Below, piece by piece: positions 31,746 through 32,398 of a stretch of DNA of 32,398 nt. Each line of letters starts with the position of its first letter. Position 1 is the stretch's first letter. The notes beneath the pieces were generated by a model. It did not search any database and had not been told where the DNA came from. It saw only the letters and a list, made by a program, of their open reading frames with translations. The stretch lies in NCBI GenBank assembly GCA_937907415.1, contig CALCHY010000091.1, forward strand, positions 1 through 32,398, given 5' to 3'. The position numbers and the translations under genes were made by a program. Origin of the DNA: an uncultured Trueperaceae bacterium. Its GTDB lineage: Bacteria > Deinococcota > Deinococci > Deinococcales > Trueperaceae.

Positions 31746-32387
31746 ATGTCCAAAGTCTTCGTGAACATCGCGCTCAGTCTCGACGGCTACCTGGCGCCTG
31801 AAGGCATGACGCTCGAGCACTGGGAGACTCCCGAGTACAAGAACTGGGGCGCCAACTGGGGCGCGCTGATGACCTGGCTGCTGAACAGCCAGTACTTCCG
31901 TGAGAACCTCCAGTTCGGGCCCGGCGGGGAGACCGGCCCCGTAAACGACGAGATCCGCGAGACGTTCGAGCGCTCCGGAGCCAGCGTCATGGGCAAGCGC
32001 ATGTTCGAGCAAGGCGAACGCAGCTGGCCCGAGGAAGCGCCGTTCCACACGCCCGTCTACGTCCTGACACACGAGAAGCGCGAACCGTGGGCGCGCCCGG
32101 GCGGCACGACCTTCTACTTCGTCAACGACGGTCCGCGGCGCGCCCTAGAGCTGGCACGCGAGGCCGCAGGCGACCGCGACGTACGTATCTCTGGTGGGGC
32201 GAACGTCATCCAGCAGTACCTGAACATGGGCGTCGTCGACGAGCTCGAGATCGCCCTGGCGCCGGTCTTGTTCAACGGCGGGCGGCGCCTGTTCGAAGGG
32301 TTGAGTGGGCCCGGACCGCGCTTTCGGATCGGTTCCGTGCTCGCTGGCCCCGACGCCACGCACTTGCGTTACGTGCGGGCCGGATAG
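31746..32387 (+). CDS. Dihydrofolate reductase/RibD C-terminal-like protein
   Basis: A 213-residue soluble protein of the RibD_C/DHFR-like superfamily. VFVNIALSLDGYLAPEG is the N-terminal strand and SLDGY loop, GASVMGKRMFEQGERSW the family GKRTFE-like helix, and RISGGANVIQQYLNMGVVDE the NADPH-binding GG motif; ELEIALAPVLFNGGRRLFEGL completes the pattern. Members are annotated as dihydrofolate reductases but most have unknown substrates. ATG at 31746 has GGAGGGG just upstream. It begins 46 bp after the copper ATPase and could be read through from it. About 11 bases follow to the end of the window. Confidence 0.9.
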   Translation: MSKVFVNIALSLDGYLAPEGMTLEHWETPEYKNWGANWGALMTWLLNSQYFRENLQFGPGGETGPVNDEIRETFERSGASVMGKRMFEQGERSWPEEAPFHTPVYVLTHEKREPWARPGGTTFYFVNDGPRRALELAREAAGDRDVRISGGANVIQQYLNMGVVDELEIALAPVLFNGGRRLFEGLSGPGPRFRIGSVLAGPDATHLRYVRAG

Positions 32388-32398
32388 GACCCCAACAC

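Noticed and set aside
1..32398. Mobile elements, CRISPR arrays, tRNA or rRNA genes
   Set aside because: No transposase or integrase motifs, no regularly spaced repeats and no tRNA- or rRNA-like sequence were seen in either strand.

Overview
The window is GC-rich, almost wholly protein-coding bacterial DNA with about two dozen tightly packed genes. I see no tRNA, rRNA, CRISPR array, insertion sequence or phage gene, and no gene-free stretch longer than 300 bases. GTG and TTG starts, 4-bp stop/start overlaps and secreted proteins with an Ala|Gln signal-peptide junction are common. Three genes carry a -10-like hexamer exactly six bases before an ATG, which predicts leaderless mRNAs. Together with AnmK, a Dpp-type transporter and an Mrp antiporter, this would fit a Deinococcota (Truepera-like) chromosome. 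That assignment is inference; no marker gene in the window proves it.

Layout. (1) 1-1936: a ClC chloride channel/antiporter with a C-terminal TrkA-C-like domain. (2) 6361 down to 1955, minus strand: a four-gene operon encoding a persulfide dioxygenase/rhodanese fusion (CstB-like), a LiaF-like membrane protein, a cysteine-synthase-family enzyme and an aldo/keto reductase. (3) Divergent from it, 6523-8320: a LysR regulator overlapping a BadF/BcrA-type amino-sugar kinase; the shared gap holds a 16-bp palindrome plus a phased half-site. (4) 9960-8323: thiI with a rhodanese domain. (5) 12464-10210, minus: a serine hydrolase and anmK, divergent from (6) 12602-15899, an oligopeptide-type ABC importer (binding protein and two permeases, no ATPase). 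Kinase, AnmK, hydrolase and importer together suggest uptake and recycling of cell-wall fragments. (7) 16024-17543: two secreted proteins of unknown function. (8) 17609-20608: an MMPL-family exporter and a divergent MarR regulator, with CTAGC repeats in the gap. (9) 22125-20626: a second serine hydrolase. (10) 22232-31699: a complete Mrp Na+/H+ antiporter operon (mrpA-B fusion, C, D, E, F, G) that continues without a gap into an SLC45-like MFS transporter and a CPH-type copper ATPase. A dihydrofolate-reductase-like gene follows.

The most interesting parts are the regulated unit at 1955-8320, which joins persulfide chemistry, cysteine synthesis and an amino-sugar kinase around one LysR operator; the extended Mrp-MFS-copper operon; and the repeated leaderless-promoter geometry. 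All functional statements rest on reading motifs by eye; no database search was run.
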